Shown: positions 1-8,590, counted from the stretch's first letter. The stretch: 64,000 nucleotides of DNA from CAVPOO01 sp963707015 (GCA_963707015.1 CAVPOO010000015.1:372001-436000), one strand, 5' to 3'. Notes: generated by a model from the letters alone, not told the origin. Translations and numbers: made by a program.

Positions 1-148
1 CGGATGCGAGGGCGCGTTGAATGTCGCGGATGTCGATGAGACCGAACAGCACGGCGGTCCCGAATCCCAACACAGGTGTCAGGGCGAACCCGACACCGAT
101 CCAGAAATTGAAGCGTCGTACCGCTTCCTGCAAATCCTTATGGCTCAC
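1..148 (-). CDS. Predicted membrane protein, N-terminal fragment cut by the window edge
   Basis: About 49 residues can be read leftward from a GTG at 148. An in-frame stop lies two codons upstream, so the start is close to this point. A short charged N-terminus is followed by one hydrophobic stretch (about residues 15-40, FWIGVGFALTPVLGFG onward) that looks like a membrane helix, and then by a charged segment. The rest lies outside the window. I do not recognise the family. The AGGA next to the GTG is closer than usual, so the exact start is uncertain. Confidence 0.4.
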   Translation of the reverse strand, partial: MSHKDLQEAVRRFNFWIGVGFALTPVLGFGTAVLFGLIDIRDIQRALAS

Positions 149-479
149 GTCCTAAACCGCTGTGTAGTAAATCCCGTAGTCGGGAGCACCGGAACCGGTG
201 TAAGAGCGCCAGCCCCCCTTTCATATTGCCTTGTTATAAGAATCCATTAGCTTACTTTATGAAGGCAATTTCGGAATATAATGGCATAAGCAATGAAGAA
301 AGCAAGTAATTTGCCAAATCGCATGTCAGGGTGACGCGCCCGGCGCAGGCGCGGCGGCCCGCTGCCGCTTGCGGGGTTTTTTCAAGGCGCGGGTTTGCAG
401 GCGTACAATCCGCACCGATTGGCAGTCAGTCCGGCAAGGGTCTCCGGAATCAACCAGTGTCTTCTTCGAGGGTCGGTTT
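149..479. other. Intergenic region upstream of the TRAP binding-protein gene
   Basis: No supportable gene is seen. A weak hairpin (CCCGC at 358-362 with GCGGG at 371-375) followed by a T run near 377-382 could be a terminator, but no plus-strand gene precedes it. A TACAAT hexamer at 404-409 could be the -10 element for the downstream gene, although no good -35 box accompanies it. GAGGG just before 480 serves as the ribosome-binding site of the next gene. Confidence 0.35.
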
Positions 480-1583
480 ATGAAACGTCGTGACTTCATG
501 CACAAGGCCGGTGTCGGTGCGGCCGCCGCGGTGAGCCTGCTGAGCGCCTGTAAAGGCAAACAGCCCGAGCAGGCGGCGGCGGTGCAGACAGGCAAAACCC
601 TGAAGTGGAAGATGGTGACCACCTGGCCCAAGAATTTCCCGGGCCTGGGTACCGCGGCCAATTATCTCGCGGAACTGATCGGCGAGATGAGCGGTGGCCG
701 CCTGACGGTGAAGGTCTACGGCGCGACGGAACTGGTGCCGGCATTCGAGGTCTTCGATGCCGTCTCGCAGGGGACCGCCGAGCTCGGTCACGGCGCGTCC
801 TATTACTGGAAGGGCAAGACCGAGGCCGCCCAGTTTTTTGCCGCCGTGCCGTTCGGATTGACGGCCGATGAGATCAACGGCTGGCTGTATTACGGCGGCG
901 GGATGGAGCTGTGGCGAGAGATCTATGCGCCCTTCGGGCTGATCCCCGCGGCGGCCGGCAACACCGGCGTACAGATGGGCGGCTGGTTCCGCAAGGAGAT
1001 CAACTCGGTCGAGGATCTCCAGGGCCTGAAGATGCGGATCCCCGGCCTGGGCGGCGAGGTGCTGCGGCGTGCCGGCGGCACGCCCGTGTACTTGCCCGGC
1101 GGCGAAATCTTCACCTCCCTGCAGTCCGGCGCGGTCGATGCTGCGGAATGGGTCGGACCCTATAACGATCTGGCCTTTGGTCTCTACAAGGCCGCGAAGT
1201 ACTACTACTACCCAGGCTGGCAGGAGCCCGGCTCGAACCTCGAGTGTCTGATCAATCAGAAGGCCTTCGAGGGTTTGCCCAGGGACCTGCAGACGATCGT
1301 GCTGACGGCCTGCCGGGCGGCGAACCTGGACATGCTCGCCGAGTATACGGCCCGCAACAATGCGGCCCTGCATACCCTGGTGAGCGAACATCATGTCGAG
1401 CTGAGGCGTTTTCCCGATGCGGTGCTGGAAAAACTGCGCGTGCTTTCCGCCGAAGTCGTCGCGGAGATCGCCGGCAAAGATGCCGCCACGCGCAAGGTCT
1501 ACGACGCATTTGAGGCCTTCCGCAAACAGGTCGTTCCCTGGACGGATATCTCCGAGCGCGCCTATCTGGATGCCCGGGGCTGA
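480..1583 (+). CDS. dctP: TRAP transporter substrate-binding protein, DctP/TakP type
   Basis: Extracytoplasmic solute-binding protein of a tripartite ATP-independent periplasmic transporter, 367 residues. The N-terminus carries a twin arginine (RRDFM, residues 3-7), a hydrophobic stretch and a lipobox LSAC with Cys24, so it may be a Tat-exported lipoprotein. The motifs TTWPKNFPGLGT, EWVGPYND and YYYYPGWQEPG are characteristic of the TakP-like branch that binds 2-oxoacids or lactate; the ligand here is inferred. The ATG at 480 is preceded by GAGGG and is chosen over an in-frame upstream start that lacks a signal peptide. Its permeases lie downstream on the opposite strand, converging on it across repeats. 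Confidence 0.9.
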   Translation: MKRRDFMHKAGVGAAAAVSLLSACKGKQPEQAAAVQTGKTLKWKMVTTWPKNFPGLGTAANYLAELIGEMSGGRLTVKVYGATELVPAFEVFDAVSQGTAELGHGASYYWKGKTEAAQFFAAVPFGLTADEINGWLYYGGGMELWREIYAPFGLIPAAAGNTGVQMGGWFRKEINSVEDLQGLKMRIPGLGGEVLRRAGGTPVYLPGGEIFTSLQSGAVDAAEWVGPYNDLAFGLYKAAKYYYYPGWQEPGSNLECLINQKAFEGLPRDLQTIVLTACRAANLDMLAEYTARNNAALHTLVSEHHVELRRFPDAVLEKLRVLSAEVVAEIAGKDAATRKVYDAFEAFRKQVVPWTDISERAYLDARG

Positions 1584-1648
1584 TCTCTGGCGAGGACGCT
1601 TTGCGCTTGATAAGGACGGATGCTGACAAATCAGGTTGAGTGCAGACT

Positions 1649-1816
1649 GGCACTTACTCAAGTCGAAATGTAGGGTGGGTTAGCGCTTTTTGCGTGACCC
1701 ACCAGGCGTTGCGAAGCAACACGATGAATATTTGATGCGTGCCTGCCGGCACATCCGGTGGGTTACGGCACAAACGGCGTGCCTAACCCACCCTACATTG
1801 ATTAGGGAACCGCCTG
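1649..1816. repeat. 168-bp repeat, copy 1
   Basis: Nearly identical to 1918-2085, with two mismatches seen by eye and an offset of exactly 269 bp. It contains inverted copies of a TAGGGTGGGTTAGC-like motif (near the left end, after GCGT, and at the right end as GCCTAACCCACCCTA) plus the small palindrome GTTGCGAAGCAAC. It should fold into a long cruciform. Similar GGGTGGGTTA palindromes are common intergenic repeats in gammaproteobacteria. Short reading frames across it on the minus strand are by-products of the repeat, not genes. Confidence 0.85.
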
Positions 1817-1917
1817 CGGAAAAACACGGAACAAAATTCTAATGGATGTTGGTTCTTTCCGTGTTATTCCGTGGATTCCGTGGCCATACTATGGGTCATC
1901 ATCCGATTAAGCCGAAT
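1817..1917. other. Spacer between the two repeats with CCGTG-rich short repeats
   Basis: The stretch holds inverted and direct copies of short words around CACGGAA, TTCCGTG and GGATTCCGTGG (about 1817-1885). This is another motif often seen as an intergenic repeat in gammaproteobacteria. No reading frame is convincing. It ends in the left copy of a 13-bp direct repeat (1901-1913). Confidence 0.5.
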
Positions 1918-2109
1918 GGCACTTACTCAAGTCGAAATGTAGGGTGGGTTAGCGCTTTTTGCGTAACCCACCAGGCGTTGCGAAGCAACACGATGAATAT
2001 TTGATGCGTGCCTGCCGGCACATCCGGTGAGTTACGGCACAAACGGCGTGCCTAACCCACCCTACATTGATTAGGGAACCGCCTGAGTAAGTGCCAATCC
2101 GATTAAGCC
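1901..2109. mobile_element. MITE-like element (repeat copy 2) with terminal inverted repeats and flanking direct repeats
   Basis: The 12-bp word GGCACTTACTCA at 1918-1929 is exactly inverted at 2084-2095 (TGAGTAAGTGCC). It encloses the second copy of the 168-bp repeat. Immediately outside lies the 13-bp direct repeat atccgattaagcc (1901-1913 and 2097-2109). Inverted ends flanked by a direct repeat is the layout of a small non-autonomous transposable element with a target duplication. No transposase is encoded. The other copy, at 1649, keeps only the left end word, so this may equally be a repetitive extragenic palindrome. Confidence 0.5.
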
Positions 2110-2115
2110 CCGGCG

Positions 2116-3501
2116 CTATTCGTACACCACGGAGGGCAACCAGGTGGCCAGCGATGGCCACCACGCCAGCAGGGCCAGCATCAGCAACTGGATCCCGATG
2201 AAGGGCACCACGCCGCGGTAGATCTGCCGTGTCGTCACCTCCGCCGGCGCGACGCCGCGCAGATAGAACAGCGCGAAGCCGAAGGGCGGCGTGAGAAATG
2301 ACGTCTGCAGGTTGAGTGCGATCATGATGCCCAGCCAGACGGGATCGAGACCCATCGACAGCAGTACCGGCCCGACGATCGGCACCACGACGAAGGTGAT
2401 CTCGATAAAGTCCAGCACGAAGCCGAGAATGAACATCAGCAGCATCACCACCAGCATCGCGCCGAGCGAGCCCCCGGGCAGATCGGAGAGCAGGTCCGCG
2501 ACCAGTTCGTCGCCACCGAAGCCGCGAAACACCAGCGAGAACACCGACGCACCGATCAGGATCAGGAACACCATGCTGGTGACCTCCATCGTGCTGCGCA
2601 CGACCTCGCGCACAATGGCGATGTTGAAGCGACGCTGCGAGATGGCCAGCGCGATGGCGCCGACGGCACCGACCGAGGCGGCCTCGGTCGGCGTCGCCAG
2701 GCCCGCCATGATGGAACCGAGCACCGCGACGATCAACAGCAGGGGCGGGACCAATGCCTTAGCCACGCGCCCGGCAAAGGCCGGTCCGCGCAGCGCCTGC
2801 AGATCATCCGCGGGCAGCGCAGGTGTGCGCTCCGGGCTCAGGGTCGCAATGGCCACCAGATAGACCAGATAGAGCACGACGAGCAGCACCCCGGGGAGCA
2901 GGGCGCCGGCGAACAGATCACCGACCGACACCGTCTCCGGGGAATAGACGCCGGATGCGAGCTGTGCCTGCTGGTAGGCGGCGGAGACGACATCGCCGAG
3001 CAGGACCAGCACGATGGATGGCGGAATGATCTGGCCCAGCGTGCCCGACGCACAGATGGCGCCGGCCGAAAGTGCCGGATCGTAGCCGCGGCGCAGCATG
3101 GTGGGCAGCGACAGGAGCCCCATGGTGACCACGGTGGCGCCGACGATGCCAGTGCTGGCGGCGAGCAACATGCCGACCAGGGTCACGGAGATGCCCAGTC
3201 CGCCCGGCAACCTGCCAAACAGCGCGGTCATGGTGTCCAGCAGATTCTCCGCGACGCGCGAGCGTTCCAGCATCACACCCATGAACACGAACAGGGGCAC
3301 GGCGATCAGGGTGTCGTTGTTCATGATGCCGAACAGGCGGTTGGGCAGGGCGTCGAGAAAGGCCGGGTCGAACAGGTCCAGCCAATAGCCCAGCCAGCCA
3401 AAGCCCAGTGCCGAGCCGGCCAGCGTGAAGGCGACGGGATACCCGGCCAGGAGAAACAGGCAGATGCCGAGAAACATTACCAGTGGCAGCCAGTCACTCA
3501 T
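2116..3501 (-). CDS. dctM: TRAP transporter large permease, DctM subunit
   Basis: Large membrane component of the TRAP transporter, which carries out ion-coupled solute import. The 461 residues are strongly hydrophobic with about a dozen predicted helices. Typical DctM features include the opening LVMFLGICLFLLAGYPVAF, the central GMLLAASTGIVGATVVTMG stretch and a C-terminal NLQTSFLTPPFGFALFYLRG motif. It follows the small permease at 3607-4161 after about 105 bp on the same strand. The binding protein is convergent on the other side of the repeats, so the three parts probably do not share one transcript. Confidence 0.92.
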   Translation of the reverse strand: MSDWLPLVMFLGICLFLLAGYPVAFTLAGSALGFGWLGYWLDLFDPAFLDALPNRLFGIMNNDTLIAVPLFVFMGVMLERSRVAENLLDTMTALFGRLPGGLGISVTLVGMLLAASTGIVGATVVTMGLLSLPTMLRRGYDPALSAGAICASGTLGQIIPPSIVLVLLGDVVSAAYQQAQLASGVYSPETVSVGDLFAGALLPGVLLVVLYLVYLVAIATLSPERTPALPADDLQALRGPAFAGRVAKALVPPLLLIVAVLGSIMAGLATPTEAASVGAVGAIALAISQRRFNIAIVREVVRSTMEVTSMVFLILIGASVFSLVFRGFGGDELVADLLSDLPGGSLGAMLVVMLLMFILGFVLDFIEITFVVVPIVGPVLLSMGLDPVWLGIMIALNLQTSFLTPPFGFALFYLRGVAPAEVTTRQIYRGVVPFIGIQLLMLALLAWWPSLATWLPSVVYE

Positions 3502-3606
3502 TGCGCAGCCACGGGAGCGAGTTTGCGAGCGGTCTTATGGGCCAGGGAACCCGCGAAAAAAAACCGCTTGCGAGCAGGCGCCCGTCTGTACCCGGCCTGC
3601 ATCGGA

Positions 3607-4161
3607 TCAGATTTCCGTTTCCACGCCCTTGTGCGCCCCGGGCTCGATGCCGCGCAGGGTCAGCAGGGCGTGCAGTCCCTGTGCGATGCCCTGCAGGATC
3701 AGGAGGATCGCCATCACGGGGATGGCGGTCTTCAACAGAAACACACCGGGCAGGCCACCGGCCTCGCGGGAACCTTCGTGCAGCGACCAGGACGCCGCCA
3801 CATAATCCCAGCTCGACCAGAGAATGAATCCGCACACCGGCAGCAGGAACAGCAGGGTCCCCAGGAGGTTGACCAGCGCCTGCGCGCGCGGCGACATGTC
3901 GCGGTAAAAGATATCGACGCGCACATGGCCCTCGTGTTTGAGTGTGTAGGCCGCGCCGATGAGGAAGACCAGCGCATGCAGGAAAGTGACCGATTCCTGC
4001 ATCGCAATCCAGCCCAGATTGAAGGCGTAACGCAGCACCACGACAGCGAAGGTGATCAGGACGATGGCCAGCGTCAGCCAGGCGACCGTGCGCCCGCTCC
4101 ACTCGGACAGGGCATCGAGTGCGCGGGCCAGCCGCAGCAAGGGATGGGGCGATGCGCTCAT
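3607..4161 (-). CDS. dctQ: TRAP transporter small permease, DctQ subunit
   Basis: A 184-residue membrane protein with four hydrophobic segments (about residues 23-45, 57-77, 96-118 and 143-165). The motif KHEGHVRVDIFY after the second helix is a DctQ signature. It partners the large permease downstream (2116-3501). It is the first gene of the minus-strand TRAP pair, and about 130 bp separate it from the end of the DUF2782 gene upstream. Confidence 0.9.
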   Translation of the reverse strand: MSASPHPLLRLARALDALSEWSGRTVAWLTLAIVLITFAVVVLRYAFNLGWIAMQESVTFLHALVFLIGAAYTLKHEGHVRVDIFYRDMSPRAQALVNLLGTLLFLLPVCGFILWSSWDYVAASWSLHEGSREAGGLPGVFLLKTAIPVMAILLILQGIAQGLHALLTLRGIEPGAHKGVETEI

Positions 4162-4291
4162 GGGGCGGGGATTATACAGACTCGCTGCAGGGTGCAGGGA
4201 GTTGCCCCCCTACCGGCAACCCGGGCGGCCTGCGCAGTGGCAGCCGCCCTGCCCTGTGCGGCACGCCGGGGCTTTGCCCTTATCCCTGCCC

Positions 4292-4645
4292 CTACCAGCG
4301 GAACAGCACCCAGCTCGGGATCAACAGGCGGGGCTCGAGATTCGGGCCGATGCGCTGCATATCGAAGTCGCCATTGCCGTCCGAGTCGACCAGGAAGTAG
4401 GCAGGCCCCTTGCTCGGTGTGACCTTGATCATGTAGAGCCTGCCGTTGATCCGGTATTCCTCGACGGTGCGGTCGCGGCGCCGAATGATCGTGACCTCGG
4501 GCTCCACCAGCTCCTCCTCGGTCCCGGTCGGGCCGGCCGGTGGGGCGGGGGCAAGGAGATCGGGCTGGTTGTCGCTTTCCGCCAGTGCCAGGGGCAGCCA
4601 GCTGGAGGCGAGCAGTGCCGCGGCGATTCCCGAAAGTCTGTGCAT
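4292..4645 (-). CDS. DUF2782 family exported protein
   Basis: A 117-residue protein with a cleavable signal peptide (about residues 1-22), a Pro/Glu-rich linker, and a compact domain with IIRRRDRTVEEYRINGRLYM, a GPAYFLVDSDGNGDFD loop and a C-terminal WVLFRW. This matches DUF2782, which in pseudomonads lies next to polA, as here. Function unknown; the envelope location is inferred from the signal peptide. It lies 23 bp downstream of the LOG-family gene and is probably co-transcribed with it. The ATG at 4645 is preceded by GGGGGAT. Confidence 0.85.
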   Translation of the reverse strand: MHRLSGIAAALLASSWLPLALAESDNQPDLLAPAPPAGPTGTEEELVEPEVTIIRRRDRTVEEYRINGRLYMIKVTPSKGPAYFLVDSDGNGDFDMQRIGPNLEPRLLIPSWVLFRW

Positions 4646-4668
4646 GGTGATCCCCCTGTTGGCCCGGG

Positions 4669-5394
4669 CTAGAGTTCGAGCAGGATTTCCTGCTCTCTGG
4701 GCGACGGCTCGAAGCCACGGCTCTCGTAATGCCGGAAGATAGCATCCACTACCTCCTGCGGCGTGTCCAGCACCTGGAACAGATCGAGATCTTCCGGTGA
4801 GATGGTTTTCCCCTTGATTAACGTTGACTTGAACCATTCGATCAGGCCCTCCCAGAACGGCCGGTTGACCAGAATGATCGGGATACGGCGGGTCTTGCCG
4901 GTCTGCACCAGGGTGAGGATCTCGGCGAGTTCGTCGAGTGTTCCGAAGCCGCCGGGCAGTACCACGTAGGCGGCGGCGTATTTCACGAACATGACCTTGC
5001 GCGAGAAGAAGTGCCGGAAGCTGAGCGAGATGTCCTGGTAGGGATTGCCGAACTGCTCGTTGGGCAGCTGGATGTTCAGGCCGATACTGGGCGAACAGCC
5101 CTGCTGGGCGCCCTTGTTCGCCGCCTCCATGATGCCGGGACCGCCACCGCTGACCACGGAAAAGCCCGCATTGGACAAGGCGCGTGCGATGTCTTCGGCG
5201 AGGAGGTAATCCGGCGAGTCGGGCGGTGTGCGCGCCGATCCGAAGATGCTGACGGAGGGCTTGATACGGGCAAGCCGTTCGAAGCCTTCCACGAACTCCG
5301 CCATGATCTGGAAAATCTTCCACGACTCGCGGCTCAGGTGGGTATCATTGACCGGCAACATGCCGGGGTGTAGCTGTTTGGTCTTGTCATCCAT
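4669..5394 (-). CDS. LOG family protein (TIGR00730, nucleoside monophosphate phosphoribohydrolase-like)
   Basis: Rossmann-fold protein of 241 residues carrying the LOG signature PGGFGTLDE (147-155), the glycine loop SGGGPGIM (82-89) and SRKVMF (131-136). Members cleave nucleoside 5'-monophosphates such as cytokinin ribotides and were formerly called lysine decarboxylases; the substrate here is unknown. The ATG at 5394 has AGGAA about nine bases upstream. An in-frame GTG six codons earlier is possible but less likely. It is transcribed divergently from polA. Confidence 0.85.
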   Translation of the reverse strand: MDDKTKQLHPGMLPVNDTHLSRESWKIFQIMAEFVEGFERLARIKPSVSIFGSARTPPDSPDYLLAEDIARALSNAGFSVVSGGGPGIMEAANKGAQQGCSPSIGLNIQLPNEQFGNPYQDISLSFRHFFSRKVMFVKYAAAYVVLPGGFGTLDELAEILTLVQTGKTRRIPIILVNRPFWEGLIEWFKSTLIKGKTISPEDLDLFQVLDTPQEVVDAIFRHYESRGFEPSPREQEILLEL

Positions 5395-5627
5395 GGATTC
5401 TGGTTCCTGCACGGGTTTCAGTGACTGTCAGGGTATCTGGGTGTTTTTTCGGCGCCAGAGTGAAAAGAGTTTGATTATTGGAGTTGAACGCCCCGCGGTG
5501 GCGGTACGTCTCGCCTGCCGGGTGGGGCTCCCAGAAACCATGACATCCACATTTAAAGCAAGATCCATACCTGTTGCCGATGCTAAGATGAGCGCCAGTT
5601 TCCACAGCCTGCGCGACGCGAACGACT

Positions 5628-8339
5628 ATGTCCGGAACGGATGACACGCCCCTGATCCTGGTCGATGGATCCTCCTATCTGTATCGTGCCTTCCACGCCT
5701 TGCCGCCGCTCAGCACCTCGCGCGGCGAACCCACCGGGGCGGTGTACGGCGTCATCAATATGCTGCGCAAGCTTCTCAGCGACTATGATCCGGAGCACAT
5801 TGCCGTGGTGTTCGATGCCCGTGGTAAGACATTCCGTGACGAGATGTTCGAGGCCTACAAGGCCAACCGGCCGCCCATGCCCGAGGAGCTGGCCGCGCAG
5901 GTCGAGCCCCTGCTGACGGCCGTGCAGGCCATGGGTCTGCCGCTGCTGCAGGTTTCCGGTGTCGAGGCGGACGATGTCATCGGCACCCTGGCGCAGCGCG
6001 CCGCCAGCCAGGGGATGCCGGCGGTGATCTCGACGGGCGACAAGGACATGGCCCAGCTCGTCGATGACCACATCACGCTGATCAACACCATGACCGGCAC
6101 GCGCCTGGATGCGCAAGGCGTGAAGGAAAAGTTCGGCGTGCCCCCGGAACGCATCGTCGACTATCTTGCGCTGGTGGGCGATACCTCGGACAACATTCCC
6201 GGTGTCCCGCGAGTCGGTCCCAAGACCGCGGCCAAGTGGCTGGCCGAGTTCGACTCGCTCGATAACCTCATCGCGCATGCCGGCGAGATCAAGGGCAAGG
6301 CCGGGGAAAGCTTCCGGGAGCACCTCGAGGCTCTCGAGCTCTCCCGCCAGCTCGCGACGATTCGCTGTGATCTCGAACTGGAGCAGGACATCGAGGCGCT
6401 GCGCCGCCAGCCGCCCGACACCGCGACCCTGCGCGAACTCTTCCAGCACCTGGAGTTCCGTTCCTGGCTGAAGGAGTTGCTGGCGGCGGAGGCATCTGCG
6501 GCCGAAGCCGTGGCCCGACCTGATGATCAGGCCGTCACCTACGAGACCGTGCTCGAGCAGTCGCAGCTCGATCACTGGCTCGAGCAACTCGCCCGCGCCG
6601 GGGTTTTTGCCTTCGATACCGAGACCACCAGCCTGGATTACATGCAGGCGCGGATCGTGGGTGTGTCTTTCGCGCTCGAGCCGAATCGCGCCGCGTATGT
6701 GCCGCTCGCCCACGAGTATGCCGGCGCGCCGGCGCAGCTGGACCGCGATGCGGTGCTGGCGCAGCTGCGCCCCTTGCTGGAGGCCGACGCACCGGGGAAG
6801 CTCGGCCACAACCTCAAGTACGACATGAGCGTGCTCGCCAATCACGGGATCGCGCTGGCCGGTATCAGTCACGACACCATGCTCGAGTCATACGTGCTGG
6901 ACAGCACGGCCAGTCGCCACGATATGGATTCGCTGGCGCTGAAATATCTCGGCCACAAGAACATCGGCTACGAAGAGGTCGCCGGAAAAGGCGCCCGTCA
7001 GCTCAATTTCCGGGAGGTGCCCGTCGAGCAGGCAGCGCCCTATGCGGCAGAAGATGCCGACATCACGCTGCGCCTGCATGAGGCGCTCTGGCCGCGTCTG
7101 CAGAGCGTCCCGGCGCTGGAGAAGGTCTACCGCGATATTGACCTGCCGCTGGTGCCGGTGCTGTCACGCATCGAGCGCACGGGTGTGCTGGTGGATACTG
7201 GAATGCTGGCGCGGCACAGCGAGGAACTGACCCGGCGTCTGCGCGAGATTGAAGCCGAGGCGCAGGCGGTTGCCGGACAGCCCTTCAACCTGGGTTCACC
7301 GAAGCAGATTCAGGAAATCCTGTTCGATAAGCAGAAGCTCCCGGTGCTCGCCAAGACCCCCAAAGGCGCACCCTCGACTGCCGAGTCCGTGCTCCAGGAA
7401 CTGGCGCTCGATTACCCCCTGCCGCGGCTCATTCTCGACTACCGTTCGCTGAGCAAGCTCAAGTCAACCTACACCGACCGCCTGCCTGAGCGGGTCGACC
7501 CGGATACCGGGCGGGTCCACACTTCGTATCACCAAGCGGTGGCGGCCACCGGCCGCTTATCCTCTTCGGAACCCAATCTGCAGAATATTCCCGTGCGCAC
7601 CGAGGAAGGAAGACGCATCCGGCAGGCTTTCGTCGCGGCGCCGGGCTGCCGCATGGTGGCCGCCGACTATTCCCAGATCGAGTTGCGCATCATGGCGCAC
7701 CTGTCCCGTGACGAGGGGCTCCTGAAGGCCTTTGCGTCCGGTGAGGACATTCATCGGGCGACTGCAGCCGAGGTGTTCGGTGTCCCCCTGGCGCAGGTGA
7801 ATCCGGATCAGCGGCGTTCCGCCAAGGCGATCAACTTCGGGCTCATCTATGGTATGTCGCCCTACGGCCTCGCCCGGCAGCTGGGTATCGCGCAACCCGC
7901 GGCCAAGGACTATGTGGATCTGTACTTCGCGCGTTACCCGGGCGTCAAGGCGTATATGGATGCCACGCGGGCCAAGGCTCACGAGGACGGTTATGTTGAG
8001 ACCGTGTTCGGACGGCGTCTGTATCTTCCCGAAATCAACACGCGGAACATGCAGCGACGCAACGCCGCTGAGCGCACCGCGATCAATGCGCCCATGCAGG
8101 GCACCGCCGCCGACATCATCAAGCTGGCGATGATCCGCGCCGATCGCTGGCTGCACGGGCAGACGTCCGGCGCGCGCATGATCATGCAGGTGCATGACGA
8201 ACTGGTATTCGAGGTGCCGGAAGGCGAACTGGACAGGGTCTGCGAGGGCGTCCGTGCGTGCATGGAGGAGGCCGGCTCACTGTCGGTTCCGCTGGTGGTC
8301 GATATCGGCATCGGCGGCAACTGGGACGAGGCACACTGA
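5628..8339 (+). CDS. polA: DNA polymerase I
   Basis: Repair and Okazaki-fragment polymerase, full length at 903 residues. The 5'-3' exonuclease domain covers about residues 1-290 (DGSSYLYRAFHAL, then the acidic GVEADDVIG and DKDMAQLV motifs). The 3'-5' proofreading domain begins near 320 and retains its catalytic DTETT (D330, E332), so proofreading looks intact. In the polymerase domain motif A is DYSQIELRI (D680), motif B is RRSAKAINFGLIYG and motif C is VHDELV (D857). It stands alone on the plus strand and is followed by the small-RNA candidate and convergent engB, as at many gammaproteobacterial polA loci. Confidence 0.98.
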   Translation: MSGTDDTPLILVDGSSYLYRAFHALPPLSTSRGEPTGAVYGVINMLRKLLSDYDPEHIAVVFDARGKTFRDEMFEAYKANRPPMPEELAAQVEPLLTAVQAMGLPLLQVSGVEADDVIGTLAQRAASQGMPAVISTGDKDMAQLVDDHITLINTMTGTRLDAQGVKEKFGVPPERIVDYLALVGDTSDNIPGVPRVGPKTAAKWLAEFDSLDNLIAHAGEIKGKAGESFREHLEALELSRQLATIRCDLELEQDIEALRRQPPDTATLRELFQHLEFRSWLKELLAAEASAAEAVARPDDQAVTYETVLEQSQLDHWLEQLARAGVFAFDTETTSLDYMQARIVGVSFALEPNRAAYVPLAHEYAGAPAQLDRDAVLAQLRPLLEADAPGKLGHNLKYDMSVLANHGIALAGISHDTMLESYVLDSTASRHDMDSLALKYLGHKNIGYEEVAGKGARQLNFREVPVEQAAPYAAEDADITLRLHEALWPRLQSVPALEKVYRDIDLPLVPVLSRIERTGVLVDTGMLARHSEELTRRLREIEAEAQAVAGQPFNLGSPKQIQEILFDKQKLPVLAKTPKGAPSTAESVLQELALDYPLPRLILDYRSLSKLKSTYTDRLPERVDPDTGRVHTSYHQAVAATGRLSSSEPNLQNIPVRTEEGRRIRQAFVAAPGCRMVAADYSQIELRIMAHLSRDEGLLKAFASGEDIHRATAAEVFGVPLAQVNPDQRRSAKAINFGLIYGMSPYGLARQLGIAQPAAKDYVDLYFARYPGVKAYMDATRAKAHEDGYVETVFGRRLYLPEINTRNMQRRNAAERTAINAPMQGTAADIIKLAMIRADRWLHGQTSGARMIMQVHDELVFEVPEGELDRVCEGVRACMEEAGSLSVPLVVDIGIGGNWDEAH

Positions 8340-8385
8340 ATCGCCGGTACGTCGGGAAATTGACAGCTGGACAAACCGTAGAACC

Positions 8386-8394
8386 TGCTATACT
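8386..8394 (+). promoter_or_regulatory. Extended -10 promoter for the polA-engB small RNA
   Basis: TGCTATACT at 8386-8394 matches the extended -10 form TGnTATAAT and should start transcription near 8401. TTGACA occurs at 8360-8365 but the 23-bp spacing is too long. TGGACA at 8368-8373 gives a short 15-bp spacer. The extended -10 makes a strong -35 unnecessary. Confidence 0.6.
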
Positions 8395-8400
8395 ACGTAA

Positions 8401-8590
8401 TAACCGAAGGTGAACGTCAGATGTGAGTGGAGGAACTTTCGGGAGTAGATCTGGTCTTACCTCGTGCGTTTTGACCAACGCACGCCCGCTCCTCCTCCCT
8501 GAGCGGGAGTTTATCAAACCCGGTAACCCCAAGCCGGGTGATATTGACCCCGGTACTTCCTCCCCCCTTGAATACCGGGGTTTCTTTTTG
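8401..8590 (+). ncRNA. Candidate small RNA between polA and engB with CU-rich anti-Shine-Dalgarno loops
   Basis: A promoter and an intrinsic terminator bracket about 190 bp with no reading frame. Four stem-loops can be drawn: 8463-8470 with 8477-8484 (8 bp); 8485-8491 with 8501-8507 (7 bp, loop CTCCTCCCT); 8518-8523 with 8534-8539 (6 bp); and the terminator. The second loop and the terminator loop (CTTCCTCCCCCC) are complementary to Shine-Dalgarno sequences. The location matches Spot 42 in E. coli and ErsA in Pseudomonas, but I see no sequence similarity to Spot 42 beyond the terminator. Function inferred: a trans-acting translational repressor. Confidence 0.7.
8547..8589 (+). terminator. Rho-independent terminator of the small RNA
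   Basis: A 9-bp perfect stem (ACCCCGGTA at 8547-8555 with TACCGGGGT at 8573-8581) with a 17-base C-rich loop, followed by TTTCTTTTT. Confidence 0.85.

Noticed and set aside
450..1661. A long minus-strand frame opposite the TRAP binding protein
   Set aside because: A shadow frame of a GC-rich gene; the plus-strand protein has clear family motifs and this one has none.
1949..2164. A 71-residue minus-strand frame over the second 168-bp repeat
   Set aside because: It follows the palindrome; the same peptide arises from the other copy and from similar repeats in many genomes. There is no ribosome-binding site and it overlaps dctM.
8401..8590. Assignment of the small RNA to Spot 42, 6S, 4.5S or RNase P RNA
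   Set aside because: The location fits Spot 42/ErsA but no sequence similarity beyond the terminator was seen, and the conserved cores of the others are absent.
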